Notes under the pieces: model-generated
What the model saw: the letters and a program-made list of their open reading frames with translations, nothing else
Database searches by the model: none
What the model was told of the DNA's origin: nothing
Part shown: piece after piece, positions 54,119 to 62,639 of the stretch
Layout: every line of letters starts with the position of its first letter
How positions within the stretch are numbered: position 1 is the first letter of the stretch
NCBI RefSeq assembly: GCF_013409935.1
Contig: NZ_JACCCO010000003.1
Location: forward strand, 434,001-498,000
DNA length: 64,000 nt
Source: Streptosporangium sandarakinum
Lineage (GTDB): Bacteria > Actinomycetota > Actinomycetes > Streptosporangiales > Streptosporangiaceae
Direction: 5' to 3'
Program-made: the position numbers and the translations under genes

Positions 54119-54511
54119 TCATGCGATCTCCTGCCGGAAGGAGTCGGTCAGGACCGAGGCGATGAGCGCCTCCAGGTCCTCCAGCGTCAGGCCGGCCTGA
54201 CGGCCGTCGCGCACCCAGCGGACCAGCTCGGCGCGCAGCCGGGCGCGGTCGTCCATGGAGGTCTGGCCCAGCGACCGCTGCACGAACGTGCCGAGGCCGG
54301 GCCGCCCGGCGACCAGGCCCTCCCGTTCCAGCTCGCGGTAGGCCTTGAGCACGGTGTTGGGGTTGATCGCGAGCCGGGCCACGACCTCCTTGGCGGTGGG
54401 CAGCCGGTCACCGGGTTGCAGCACGCCGAGGCGGAGGGCGTGGCGTACCTGCTGGACGAGCTGGAGGTAGGTCGCCACCCCCGACCCCCGGTCGAGGCGG
54501 AATTCGATCAC
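54119..54511 (-). CDS. GntR-family regulator, YtrA subfamily
   Basis: This 130-residue regulator is a short GntR protein with an N-terminal winged helix (IEFRLDRGSGVATYLQLVQQ, then PTAKEVVARLAINPNTVLKA) and a brief C-terminal helix, the YtrA layout. These proteins usually repress the ABC operon that follows. GTG 54509-54511 has AAAGGTGG upstream. A CACTA-n6-TAGTG dyad 13 bases upstream of the GTG is a likely operator. Confidence 0.88.
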   Translation of the reverse strand: MIEFRLDRGSGVATYLQLVQQVRHALRLGVLQPGDRLPTAKEVVARLAINPNTVLKAYRELEREGLVAGRPGLGTFVQRSLGQTSMDDRARLRAELVRWVRDGRQAGLTLEDLEALIASVLTDSFRQEIA

Positions 54512-54520
54512 GCAGCCACC

Positions 54521-54542
54521 TTTCACTATTGGATTAGTGGAA
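54521..54542 (-). promoter_or_regulatory. Putative YtrA-type operator
   Basis: CACTA (54524-54528) and TAGTG (54535-54539) are perfect inverted arms, 6 bases apart, with further matching TT/AA outside. The site is in the promoter of the GntR-ABC operon. Confidence 0.5.
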
Positions 54543-54731
54543 TGGTGGAGATCTCCCCGGCGCGTGTCAAGCCGCGCCTCCGCCGTACGGACTCTTACAA
54601 CGGGTTCGACACACTTTGACGTCATCCTGTGATCTCCCATTGACGAGTGGATCGTCCTGGGTTCTGCTTCGGTTGGGCATTCGTGATCGTCGCCGTACCC
54701 GGGGCGATCCGGGAGACGGGATGGGACGCGC

Positions 54732-56930
54732 ATGCGCCTTCGATCGGTGGTGGCCAGCCTCGCGCTGGCCGCGGCTTTCTTATCGATCACGGCCGCGCCC
54801 GCCCCCGCGGAGACCGGTCCCCTTCCCGCGAAGACCGCCGCGGAGTCCCTCTCGGAGACCGCCGCGAAGGCTCCGGCGAAGGCCGCCGCCGAGACCCTTT
54901 CCGGGGCCGCCGCGCAGACCCTCTCCAGGGCCGCCGCGAAGTCCCTCTCCGAGGCCGTCGCGACGACGCTCTCGAAGACCGCCGCGCATGCCGAGCCCGT
55001 CCAGCCCGTGCCGCCCGCCCCGGGCACCGCCGGATGCGATCCCGTCGCCGGCGCCGAATGCCTGCTGCCGTTCCCCAACGACTGGTTCACCACCCGGGCG
55101 CGCACCCGCACCGGGCTGCGGGTGAACCTCGCGGCCGAGGCGATGCCGCGCAACGCGGCGGGCGTTCCCGTCGACCCCGCGCAGTGGAACGCCGCCGACG
55201 GCTTCTCACCCGGGTCCATGCTGCTGGCCCACGTCCCCGGGATCGACCTGGGCAGGACGGGTGCCGCACCGGTCACCGACATCGGGTGGTCGCTGCGCCG
55301 CGACGCCCCCGTCGTGATCGTGGACACCCGTACCGGGGAGCGCTGGCCGTACTGGGCGGAGCTGGACGCGAACGCCGCCGACCCCGCCCGCCGGGCGCTG
55401 ATCGTCCGGCCGGCGCGCAACTTCCGGGAGGGCCACCGCTACGCCGTCGCCCTGCGCGGGCTCAAGGACGCCACCGGGCGCGACATCCCGGCGCCGGAGA
55501 CCTTCGCCCGGCTCCTCGGCGACGACCTGCCCGCGCGGGACCCGCTCGCCACCCGGCAGCGGGCGCTGCGCCGTACGGTCGAGGACCTCGGCCGGGCCGG
55601 GGTGGACGCCGAGGGCCTCTACCTGGCCTGGGACTTCACCGTCGCCAGCGATCAGGGCATCGCCGGGCCGGTGCTCGCCATGCGCGACCGGACGCTGCGC
55701 TCGCTGCGCGGCCGCTCGCCGGAGTTCACGGTCGGCTCCGTCACCGACCTCACGCCGGAGCAGGACCCGGGCATCGCCCGCGAGGTCAGCGGCGAGATCT
55801 CCGTCCCCAACCACCTCGACAAGCCCGGCGGCCCGCCCGGGTCGAGCCTCAACCGGGGCCCCGACGGGCTGCCCCGCCCGCTCGGCGACACGCTGAAGGC
55901 GCAGTACCAGTGCGAGATCCCGCGCTCGGCGTTCCGGCGGCCCGCCCGCGCCGCCCTGTACGGCCACGGCCTGCTGGGCCGGGCCACCGAGGTGCGCGCG
56001 GCCAACGTGCGGGCGATGGCCGCCGAGCACGGCTTCGTCTTCTGCGCGACCAAGTGGATCGGCATGGCGGAGGAGGACGTCCAGCACGTGGCGGGCGTGT
56101 TCGCGGACCTCTCCCGGTTCGGCACGGTCACCGACCGCCTCCAGCAGAGCCTGCTGAACTTCGTCCTCCTCGGCCGGGCGATGACCGCCAAAGACGGCTT
56201 CGCGGGCCACGAAGCCTTCCAGGACGGGCACGGCAGGGCGCTGATCGACCGGCGGGCCGGTCTCGCCTACGACGGCAACAGCCAGGGGGCCATCGCGGGC
56301 GGCGCGCTGGTCGCCGTCTCGCCCGACGTGCGCAACGCCGTGCTGGGCGTGCCGGGGATGAACTACAGCACGCTGCTCAACCGCAGCGTCGACTTCCAGC
56401 CGTTCCAGCGGCTCATGGACGCCGCCTACCCGGACAGGCTCACCCAGCAGGTCTGCTTCGCGCTGATGCAGATGCTGTGGGACCGGGCCGAGACGAACGG
56501 CTACGCCCAGCACCTGACCGACGACCCGCTGCCCGGCTCGCCCCGCCACCGCGTGCTGCTGCACGCCGCCTTCGGCGACCACCAGGTCGCCACGGTGACC
56601 GCCGAGGTGGAGGCCCGCACGATCGGGGCCCGGGTCCACCGGCCCGCGCTCGCCGAGGGCCGCAGCCCGGACGTGGCGCCGTTCTGGGGGCTGCGGGCGC
56701 TGCCCCGCGCGCCGTACGAGGGGTCGGCGCTGGTCGTCTGGGACAGCGGCACGCCCGCCCCGCCGACGGGGAACGTCCCCCCGCTCGGCCCGCAGTACGG
56801 GCACGACCCGCACGAGGATCCGCGCAACGACGTCCGGGCGCGGGTGCAGAAGGCCCACTTCCTGCGGGACGGCCTGGTGGTCGACGTCTGCGGCGACGCC
56901 CCCTGCGCGACCCTGCCGGCGCAGGACTGA
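54732..56930 (+). CDS. Secreted protein with octapeptide repeats and a serine-hydrolase-like motif
   Basis: This 732-residue exported protein has a Sec signal (1-27, MRLRSVVASLALAAAFLSIT then AAPAPAE). Residues 31-86 are about seven copies of an eight-residue unit of the type AAAKSLSE, an Ala/Ser/Leu-rich amphipathic stretch. The body begins near 95 with LLPFPNDWFTTRARTRTGLR. A GNSQG at 515-519 (S517) in LAYDGNSQGAIAGGALVAV resembles the nucleophile elbow of alpha/beta hydrolases. A further His and Asp can be found downstream (DHQVATVTAEV), but the triad is not proven. The family is conserved in actinomycetes as hypothetical. ATG 54732 follows GGGACGCGC. Confidence 0.72.
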   Translation: MRLRSVVASLALAAAFLSITAAPAPAETGPLPAKTAAESLSETAAKAPAKAAAETLSGAAAQTLSRAAAKSLSEAVATTLSKTAAHAEPVQPVPPAPGTAGCDPVAGAECLLPFPNDWFTTRARTRTGLRVNLAAEAMPRNAAGVPVDPAQWNAADGFSPGSMLLAHVPGIDLGRTGAAPVTDIGWSLRRDAPVVIVDTRTGERWPYWAELDANAADPARRALIVRPARNFREGHRYAVALRGLKDATGRDIPAPETFARLLGDDLPARDPLATRQRALRRTVEDLGRAGVDAEGLYLAWDFTVASDQGIAGPVLAMRDRTLRSLRGRSPEFTVGSVTDLTPEQDPGIAREVSGEISVPNHLDKPGGPPGSSLNRGPDGLPRPLGDTLKAQYQCEIPRSAFRRPARAALYGHGLLGRATEVRAANVRAMAAEHGFVFCATKWIGMAEEDVQHVAGVFADLSRFGTVTDRLQQSLLNFVLLGRAMTAKDGFAGHEAFQDGHGRALIDRRAGLAYDGNSQGAIAGGALVAVSPDVRNAVLGVPGMNYSTLLNRSVDFQPFQRLMDAAYPDRLTQQVCFALMQMLWDRAETNGYAQHLTDDPLPGSPRHRVLLHAAFGDHQVATVTAEVEARTIGARVHRPALAEGRSPDVAPFWGLRALPRAPYEGSALVVWDSGTPAPPTGNVPPLGPQYGHDPHEDPRNDVRARVQKAHFLRDGLVVDVCGDAPCATLPAQD
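54825..54990 (+). repeat. 24-bp repeat units coding for an octapeptide
   Basis: About seven imperfect 24-bp units starting near AAGACCGCCGCGGAGTCC encode AAxxxLSx octapeptides just after the signal peptide of the secreted protein. Copies differ at several positions, so this is an older expansion than the kinase repeat. Confidence 0.6.
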
Positions 56931-56938
56931 GCCGGGGG

Positions 56939-57553
56939 TCAGCCGGGGGTGTCCTCGCCGGCCCGGTCCAGCAGGACGAACTCGCCCGGTACGGCGGCGC
57001 CGTCGACGAGGAGGTCGGCCCGGTCGCGGGTGCCGTCGGTGGCGAACCACTCCCGCTCGGACCGCGTCCACCGGCTCCACTGCGGCGCGAACTCGGCGCC
57101 GTCCCGGGCCAGGGCGCGTGCCAGCCGCAGGTCGCCGGGCGCCTCCACCCAGACGGTGAGGGCGGCCGGGGTGTCGCGCCGGGCCGTGCTCACCCCCTCC
57201 AGCAGCAGCACCGGCGCGATCGGCACCTCCACCCAGTCGGTGTGGGTCTCCCGGACCCAGTCGTAGCGGCGGTACCCGCCGGGCCGGCCGGCCGCCAGGG
57301 GGGTGAGCACCCCCTCCTCCACGTGCCGGAACCAGGCCACCGGCGGCTCGTTCCACGGCACCGGAAAGTCGTCGCTGTGGACCACCTGGGCGTTCAGGGT
57401 CCGCGCCAGCCGCCCGGCGAAGGTCGTCTTGCCAGAGCCGCCGGGCCCGTCCACCGCGACGACGCGGACCGGGCCGCATGACGGCGGCAGTTCCAGAACC
57501 GTCCGGGCGAGATTCTCGAAGGAGATGACATCCACCTTTCCATTAGAAACCAT
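56939..57553 (-). CDS. Uridine-kinase-like P-loop NTPase
   Basis: This 204-residue P-loop protein has Walker A GPGGSGKT at 36-43, then VVHSDDFPVPWNEPPVAW, where uridine kinases have the DDFY substrate motif. LLLEGVSTARRDTPAALTVW matches the sugar-kinase Walker B region. It may phosphorylate uridine or a similar nucleoside; other small-molecule kinases are possible. ATG 57551-57553 lacks a clear ribosome site, and GTG 57535 is an alternative. It ends 9 bases before the stop of the facing secreted-protein gene. Confidence 0.75.
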   Translation of the reverse strand: MVSNGKVDVISFENLARTVLELPPSCGPVRVVAVDGPGGSGKTTFAGRLARTLNAQVVHSDDFPVPWNEPPVAWFRHVEEGVLTPLAAGRPGGYRRYDWVRETHTDWVEVPIAPVLLLEGVSTARRDTPAALTVWVEAPGDLRLARALARDGAEFAPQWSRWTRSEREWFATDGTRDRADLLVDGAAVPGEFVLLDRAGEDTPG

Positions 57554-57708
57554 GGGAAAGCCGGGGAAAAACCCGCGGATACCCAGGGAGACCGCGGTTT
57601 CTGACAACATTTTTCACTTCTGTCATGGTTTAGTGGGAAGCCGTGGCGGTCCGGGGTACGGAACGGCCCCGCCGATGGCGGAGAATGATTTCCCCGCCCA
57701 GGTTCGAC

Positions 57709-57714
57709 TAGGCT
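57709..57714 (+). promoter_or_regulatory. -10 box of the CoA-transferase gene
   Basis: TAGGCT, preceded by a TTCGAC-like sequence, lies about 14 bases before the GGAGG ribosome site. It is identical to the thymidine kinase -10 box. Confidence 0.35.
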
Positions 57715-57739
57715 CGACCACCACCGACGGAGGTTGATC

Positions 57740-58894
57740 TTGCATGGAGCCCTCGGAGACATCGTCGTCCTCGACCTGTCGCGTGCGCTCGCGGGGCCGC
57801 ACGCCGCGCAGATGCTCGGCGACCTGGGCGCCCTGGTGATCAAGGTCGAGCACCCCGTCGGCGGCGACGAGTCGAGAGGCTGGGGCCCGCCCTTCGTCGG
57901 TCCCGACGCCGACGTCTCCACCTATTTCCTCGCCGCCAACCGCAACAAACGCTCGGTCACCGCCGACCTCAAGACACCCGGCGGCAGAGCCCTCGTCGAA
58001 CGCCTGGTACGGCGGAGCGACGTGCTGGTCGAGAACTTCCGCACCGGCGTCCTGGACCGCCTGGGCTTCTCCGTCGAGCGGCTGCACGAGCTCAACCCCC
58101 GCCTGGTCATCCTGTCGATCACCGGGTTCGGCCACGACGGCCCCGAGGGCGGCCGTCCCGGGTACGACCAGATCGCCCAGGGCGAGGCCGGGCTGATGAG
58201 CGTCACCGGTCCGCCCGGCGAGCCGTACCGGGTCGGCTCTCCCATCGCCGACCTGCTGGCCGGCATCCACGGCGCCTACGGCGTGGCCGCCGCCCTCTAC
58301 GAACGGGAACGGACCGGGCGCGGCAAGGTCGTGCGCACCTCCCTGCTGGCCTCGGTGGCCGCCGTGCACGCCTACCACGGCACGGCCTGGACCGTCGCGG
58401 GCCAGGTCCCCGTGGGCGTCGGCAACCACCACCCCTCCATCGCCCCCTACGGCGCGTTCCGCTGCGCCGACGGCATGATCCAGATCGCCGCGGGCAACGA
58501 CGCGCAGTGGCGGAAGGTGGCCGCGCTGCTGGGCCTCGACCCCGCCGTCCCCGGATACGCGACGAACCGCGACAGGTGCGAGCACCGCGACGAGCTCGTC
58601 GCCGACATCGAGCGGACGCTGGCCGGGCACGGCCGCGCCCACTGGCTGGCCGCGCTGGAGGCGGCCGGCGTGTCCGCCGGGACGGTCAGGTCCATCGACG
58701 AGGTCTACGCCTGGGAGCAGACCCGCTCGCAGGGGCTCCTCATCGAGGTGGACCACCCCGTGCTCGGCGCCATCGAACTGCCCGGCCCGCCACTGCGTTT
58801 CGACGGCGAGCCGCCCGCCCGGCACACCGCCCCACCGGTCCTGGGCCAGCACAACGACGAGGTCCTCGCGTGGCTGGAGGAGCGTGAAGGCTGA
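57740..58894 (+). CDS. CaiB/BaiF family CoA-transferase
   Basis: This 384-residue family-III CoA-transferase has the N-terminal Rossmann segment ALGDIVVLDLSRALAGPHAA, then LGDLGALVIKVEHPVGGD. D171 (GSPIADLLAGIHGAYG) is the catalytic aspartate that carries the acyl group. The start is TTG 57740, because GGAGG ends 6 bases before it; TTG 57734 would be too close. The gene is followed 33 bases on by a carboxyltransferase, so the pair may activate and then carboxylate or decarboxylate an acyl-CoA. The substrate acid is not known. Confidence 0.87.
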   Translation: MHGALGDIVVLDLSRALAGPHAAQMLGDLGALVIKVEHPVGGDESRGWGPPFVGPDADVSTYFLAANRNKRSVTADLKTPGGRALVERLVRRSDVLVENFRTGVLDRLGFSVERLHELNPRLVILSITGFGHDGPEGGRPGYDQIAQGEAGLMSVTGPPGEPYRVGSPIADLLAGIHGAYGVAAALYERERTGRGKVVRTSLLASVAAVHAYHGTAWTVAGQVPVGVGNHHPSIAPYGAFRCADGMIQIAAGNDAQWRKVAALLGLDPAVPGYATNRDRCEHRDELVADIERTLAGHGRAHWLAALEAAGVSAGTVRSIDEVYAWEQTRSQGLLIEVDHPVLGAIELPGPPLRFDGEPPARHTAPPVLGQHNDEVLAWLEEREG

Positions 58895-58927
58895 CGCCCT
58901 CCTCCCGGCCGGAACCGGAGGATCTCG

Positions 58928-60424
58928 ATGAGCCCGACCCGTCCCGACGCCCGCACCATGATCGACATCGTCCTCGACCCGGGGACGTGGCGGTCCTGGG
59001 ACGCCCCGCCCGCCGAACCGGCCCCGAACGGGTCCGACTACGCCGAGGAGCTGGCCGCGGCCCGCGCCCGGAGCGGATACGACGAGTCGGTCGTCACCGG
59101 CGAGGGGCTGCTGGACGGCCGCCGGGTCGCGGTCGTCGCCTGCGAGTTCTCCTTCCTCGCCGGATCGATCGGGGTGGCCGCGGCCGAACGGCTCACCGCC
59201 GCCGTCGAGCGGGCCACCGCCGAGCGGCTCCCGCTGCTGGCCGCGCCCGCCTCCGGCGGCACCCGCATGCAGGAGGGCGCGCTGGCCTTCACCCAGATGG
59301 TGAAGATCACCGCCGCGGTCGCCGCGCACCGCGCCGCGGGCCTGCCGTACATCGTCTACCTGCGCCACCCCACCACCGGCGGGGTCTTCGCCTCCTGGGG
59401 CTCGCTCGGGCACGTCACCGCGGCCGAGCCGGGCGCGCTCATCGGGTTCCTCGGGCCCCGGGTGTTCGAGTCGCTGCACGGCTACCCGTTCCCCGAGGGC
59501 GTCCAGGTCGCCGAGAACCTCTTCGCCCACGGCCTGATCGACGCGGTCGTCTCCGCCGAGGACGTCCGGCGGATCGCCGCCGGCGTGCTGGCCGTGCTGT
59601 GCGCGCCGCGCGAGGTGCGGGTCAAGGAGCCCGAGGCGGACGAGCCGGCCCAGCCGGTCGATGCGTGGGAGGCGGTCATCCGCTCCCGCCGCGACGACCG
59701 CCCCGGGGTGCGGGCCCTGCTGCGCCACGGCGCCTCCGACGTCACCCCCCTCAACGGCACCGGCGAGGGGGAGAACGACCCCGGCCTGCTCATCGCCCTG
59801 GCCCGTTTCGGTGAGGCCCCCGCCGTCGTGCTCGGCCAGGACCGCGGGCGGCGGCGGTCCGGGGCCCCGCTCGGCCCGGCCGGGCTGCGGGTCGCCCGGC
59901 GCGGCATGCGCCTGGCCTCGGAGCTGGGCCTGCCGCTGGTCACCGTGGTCGACACCTCCGGGGCGGCGCTGTCGAAGGCCGCCGAGGAGGGCGGTCTCGC
60001 CGCCGAGATCGCCCGGTCGCTGGCCGACCTGGTGACGCTCGACGCCCCGACCGTCTGCCTGCTGCTCGGCGAGGGGGCCGGGGGCGCCGCGCTCTCCCTG
60101 CTCCCGGCCGACCGGGTGCTGTGCGCCCAGCACGCCTGGCTGTCCCCGCTGCCCCCCGAGGGCGCCTCGGCGCTGCTGTACCGCAGCGTGGACTTCGCCC
60201 CCGAGATCGCCGCCGCCCAGGGCGTGAAGTCCACCGACCTGCGGCGCGACGGCATCGTGGACCGGGTCATCCCCGAGCTCCCCGACGCCGCCTACGAGCC
60301 GGAGGCGTTCTGCCGCCGGGTGTCCGCCGCCCTCGAACACGAGATCGCCGGCCTGCTGGCCGTCCCGCCCGCCGACCGCCTCACCGCCCGCCTGGCCCGC
60401 TACCGGCGGCTCGGGGTGGGCTGA
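58928..60424 (+). CDS. Fused acyl-CoA carboxylase carboxyltransferase (AccD-AccA type)
   Basis: This 498-residue protein combines a beta-type carboxyltransferase half (FSFLAGSIGVAAAERLTAAV, then LLAAPASGGTRMQEGALAFT) with an alpha-type half (LGLPLVTVVDTSGAALSKAA, then AEEGGLAAEIARSLA). In most bacteria these are two chains. No zinc-binding four-cysteine motif is seen in the AccD half. There is no biotin carboxylase or biotin-carrier gene in the window, so it must use distant partners or do something else. ATG 58928 follows GGAGGATCTCG. Its stop overlaps the end of the facing gene by 25 bases. Confidence 0.82.
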   Translation: MSPTRPDARTMIDIVLDPGTWRSWDAPPAEPAPNGSDYAEELAAARARSGYDESVVTGEGLLDGRRVAVVACEFSFLAGSIGVAAAERLTAAVERATAERLPLLAAPASGGTRMQEGALAFTQMVKITAAVAAHRAAGLPYIVYLRHPTTGGVFASWGSLGHVTAAEPGALIGFLGPRVFESLHGYPFPEGVQVAENLFAHGLIDAVVSAEDVRRIAAGVLAVLCAPREVRVKEPEADEPAQPVDAWEAVIRSRRDDRPGVRALLRHGASDVTPLNGTGEGENDPGLLIALARFGEAPAVVLGQDRGRRRSGAPLGPAGLRVARRGMRLASELGLPLVTVVDTSGAALSKAAEEGGLAAEIARSLADLVTLDAPTVCLLLGEGAGGAALSLLPADRVLCAQHAWLSPLPPEGASALLYRSVDFAPEIAAAQGVKSTDLRRDGIVDRVIPELPDAAYEPEAFCRRVSAALEHEIAGLLAVPPADRLTARLARYRRLGVG

Positions 60425-61644
60425 GGAGACCCCGCCGGCCGGGACGCCTCCGGGGCCCCGGAGGCCTCGGAAGTTCCGGAAGCCCCGGGAGCGGGCTCCG
60501 GCCGGACCGGGGTGACGGCCCGCACCGTGTCGTGCCAGATCTCGGCTCCCGCCGCGTCGTAGCCGACGAGCTGGAAGCCCTCCAGATAGGGGTCGGGACG
60601 CCGGTACGTGCCGGAGAACAGCGCGACGCCGCTGTCCCACGGGTCGGCGACCGCGACGGCGTCGGCCGACGTGCCGTCCCGGAAGACCAGCGCGATCCGG
60701 GCGGTTCCGGCGCGGGCGACGCCGTACCAGAGACCGTCGTGCAACCGCAGGTCGACCGGTGTCTCCTTGCCCCCGAGGTCGGTCAGGAGGTGTCCGGGCT
60801 CGACCAGGTTCATCCCTACGGCCTCGCCGCCGCGCCACCAGACGACCGTCCGCTCGGGGTCGGTGTAGAGGCGTGCGGTGAGGCCGCCGGGCAGGTCGGC
60901 TGCGGGCCCGACGGGCGGTTTCGCCAGCTCCGGGGGAGGCATGGGGGCGTCCTGCCTGATCCGCTGCACGACCCGGCCGTCGCCGTCGAGGAACTCGAAG
61001 CGCGTCACCCCGGCGTCGGCCGGGAAGGACACGGTCCACACCGCCAGCGGCGCGCCGCCGGGACGGTGAACGGTGCCGGGGATCCGGGCGCCGTCCCCGG
61101 TGACGGCCTCGACCCTCGTCACGCTCGTGCGGGCGGCGCCGTAGCCCAGTTCGACCGGCCGGCGCGGCCAGCGCGAGTGGAAGGGGTCCAGCCGCCAGGC
61201 GTTCTCGCGCTCGTGACCCGCCGGAGGCACCTTCGAGCAGCCGCTCGACGTCCCGCCGGTCGCCTGCTGGACGAGGTCGCAGAACCGGTGGCCGCCGGGA
61301 GCGGCCCCACCGGAGAACCACATGATCACCGGCCTGTTCTCCGCCGGATCCCTGACCGTCACCGGTTCGCCGACCGGCGGGTTCTCGGCGATTGACCGCC
61401 GGTAGGGGCCCGGCTCCTCGACGGCTCCGGTGGCGATGCCCGCCCCGGAACCGCCGCCCGCGTTCAGGAGCACCGTCACGGCGGTCACCGCCGCCACGGC
61501 GGCGGCCACCGGGATCAGCGCGAGCCTGCGGCGCCGTGTCCGGCGGGCGCGGGAGACCGTCCTGGCGTAGGCGTCGGGGGCGGTGCCGTAGGTTCCGGCG
61601 CGGGCGTCGAGCGCGGCGCGCAGCCGCTCCTCCAGATCGTTCAT
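60400..61644 (-). CDS. Membrane protein coupled to a SigE-family sigma factor (possible anti-sigma)
   Basis: This 414-residue protein has a 40-residue cytoplasmic N-terminus (MNDLEERLRAALDARAGTYG, basic RRTRRRR), one membrane helix (LALIPVAAAVAAVTAVTVLL), and a large extracellular domain ending in a Ser/Pro/Ala-rich tail. ATG 61642-61644 overlaps the sigma-factor stop (ATGA). This position and topology match the anti-sigma-like partners of SigE-family genes, although no zinc anti-sigma (ZAS) HxxxCxxC motif is present. The tail overlaps the facing carboxyltransferase gene by 25 bases. Confidence 0.72.
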   Translation of the reverse strand: MNDLEERLRAALDARAGTYGTAPDAYARTVSRARRTRRRRLALIPVAAAVAAVTAVTVLLNAGGGSGAGIATGAVEEPGPYRRSIAENPPVGEPVTVRDPAENRPVIMWFSGGAAPGGHRFCDLVQQATGGTSSGCSKVPPAGHERENAWRLDPFHSRWPRRPVELGYGAARTSVTRVEAVTGDGARIPGTVHRPGGAPLAVWTVSFPADAGVTRFEFLDGDGRVVQRIRQDAPMPPPELAKPPVGPAADLPGGLTARLYTDPERTVVWWRGGEAVGMNLVEPGHLLTDLGGKETPVDLRLHDGLWYGVARAGTARIALVFRDGTSADAVAVADPWDSGVALFSGTYRRPDPYLEGFQLVGYDAAGAEIWHDTVRAVTPVRPEPAPGASGTSEASGAPEASRPAGSPQPTPSRR

Positions 61645-62159
61645 GATTCCTCCCCGAGGGCCCTGCCGAGGGCGGCGAGGCCCCGGCTGGTGTGCGTCTT
61701 GACGGAACCGGGGGAGACGCCCATGGCGTCGGCGATCTCCCGTTCGGAGAGATCCAGCCAGTAGCGCAGGACGACGGCCTCACGCTGGCGGCGGGGGAGC
61801 CGGTCGACGGCCGCGAGGAGCTCCCGGTGCCGCTCGGCGACGAGGGCGTGGTGCTCGCCGCTGTGCGCGTCCGGCGGCGGCTCGGGACGGCGCAGCCGTG
61901 CCAGCCGCAGGTGACGCAGCCGGTTGCGGGTCAGATTGCACACGATGGACCGGACATAGGCGACGGCCGCGCCGTCGTCGCGCAGCCGGGCCCGCCGCGC
62001 GTGGAGGCGGGCGAACGCCTCCTGGGCGATGTCCTCGGGGTCGTCGGCGCCGAGCAGCCCGGCCAGGCGCACCATCGAGGGATGGTGCGCCGCGAACAGC
62101 TCGGCGAACGAGGGCGGCGTCCCGGACGAGACGCCTGGGATGTCGGAAATGTCGATCAC
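61641..62159 (-). CDS. RNA polymerase sigma factor, SigE family
   Basis: This 172-residue ECF sigma factor has region 2 (FAELFAAHHPSMVRLAGLLG, then DPEDIAQEAFARLHARRARL) and region 4 (AVDRLPRRQREAVVLRYWLD, then LSEREIADAMGVSPGSVKTH), joined by a short linker. It is of the actinobacterial SigE family that pairs with a membrane protein. GTG 62157-62159 is the start, with TAGCGT just before and no ribosome site. It is coupled to the downstream membrane gene, so the two respond to one envelope signal. Confidence 0.88.
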   Translation of the reverse strand: MIDISDIPGVSSGTPPSFAELFAAHHPSMVRLAGLLGADDPEDIAQEAFARLHARRARLRDDGAAVAYVRSIVCNLTRNRLRHLRLARLRRPEPPPDAHSGEHHALVAERHRELLAAVDRLPRRQREAVVLRYWLDLSEREIADAMGVSPGSVKTHTSRGLAALGRALGEES

Positions 62160-62207
62160 GCTACCGAGACACCCGGCGGGCCCACCGGTTGACAGGGCCC
62201 TCCCGGG

Positions 62208-62639
62208 TCACTCCTCGGTGGCGGGAAGGGTGAGGGGGACGGGGACGCGCTCGACGCGGACGGAGAAGACCTCCTCGCGCGGCACGACGACCTCGTAGGC
62301 GCCGTGGTCGACCATCCAGTAGCCCAGCGCCTCGGCCTTGAGGCCGCTGTGGCCGGTGTAGGCGATGTGCAGGCTCTCCTCGCCGTTCTCCTCGGAGACG
62401 TCGAGGACGAGGCACGGCTCGCCGCCGAACGAGCCCGTCGTGCGGACCAGCACCAGCCGGTCGAGGTCCTCGCGCTCCACCACGGCCCGCCAGTACCCGG
62501 AGGCGGGCTCGAAGCCCTCCCGGGCCTCCTCGTCGAACAGGGTGACCTCCGAGGCGCCCGGGCCGAGGGCCGCGACGTGGGTCCGCCCGCCGTAGTGGGC
62601 GACGAAACCCGACGCCACCGGCTCGATCTCGTCGCTCAT
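62208..62639 (-). CDS. Conserved hypothetical protein, acidic
   Basis: This 143-residue acidic soluble protein has beta-rich patterning (VASGFVAHYGGRTHVAALGP, then SGYWRAVVEREDLDRLVLV). No domain is recognised. ATG 62637-62639 overlaps the stop of the upstream gene (ATGA), so the two form an operon and probably work together. It ends with a VPVPLTLPATEE tail. Confidence 0.7.
   Translation of the reverse strand: MSDEIEPVASGFVAHYGGRTHVAALGPGASEVTLFDEEAREGFEPASGYWRAVVEREDLDRLVLVRTTGSFGGEPCLVLDVSEENGEESLHIAYTGHSGLKAEALGYWMVDHGAYEVVVPREEVFSVRVERVPVPLTLPATEE

Noticed and set aside
61092-62160. Zinc-binding anti-sigma domain in the sigma-coupled protein
   Set aside because: No HxxxCxxC motif is present in the N-terminal 40 residues. 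Only topology and coupling support an anti-sigma role.
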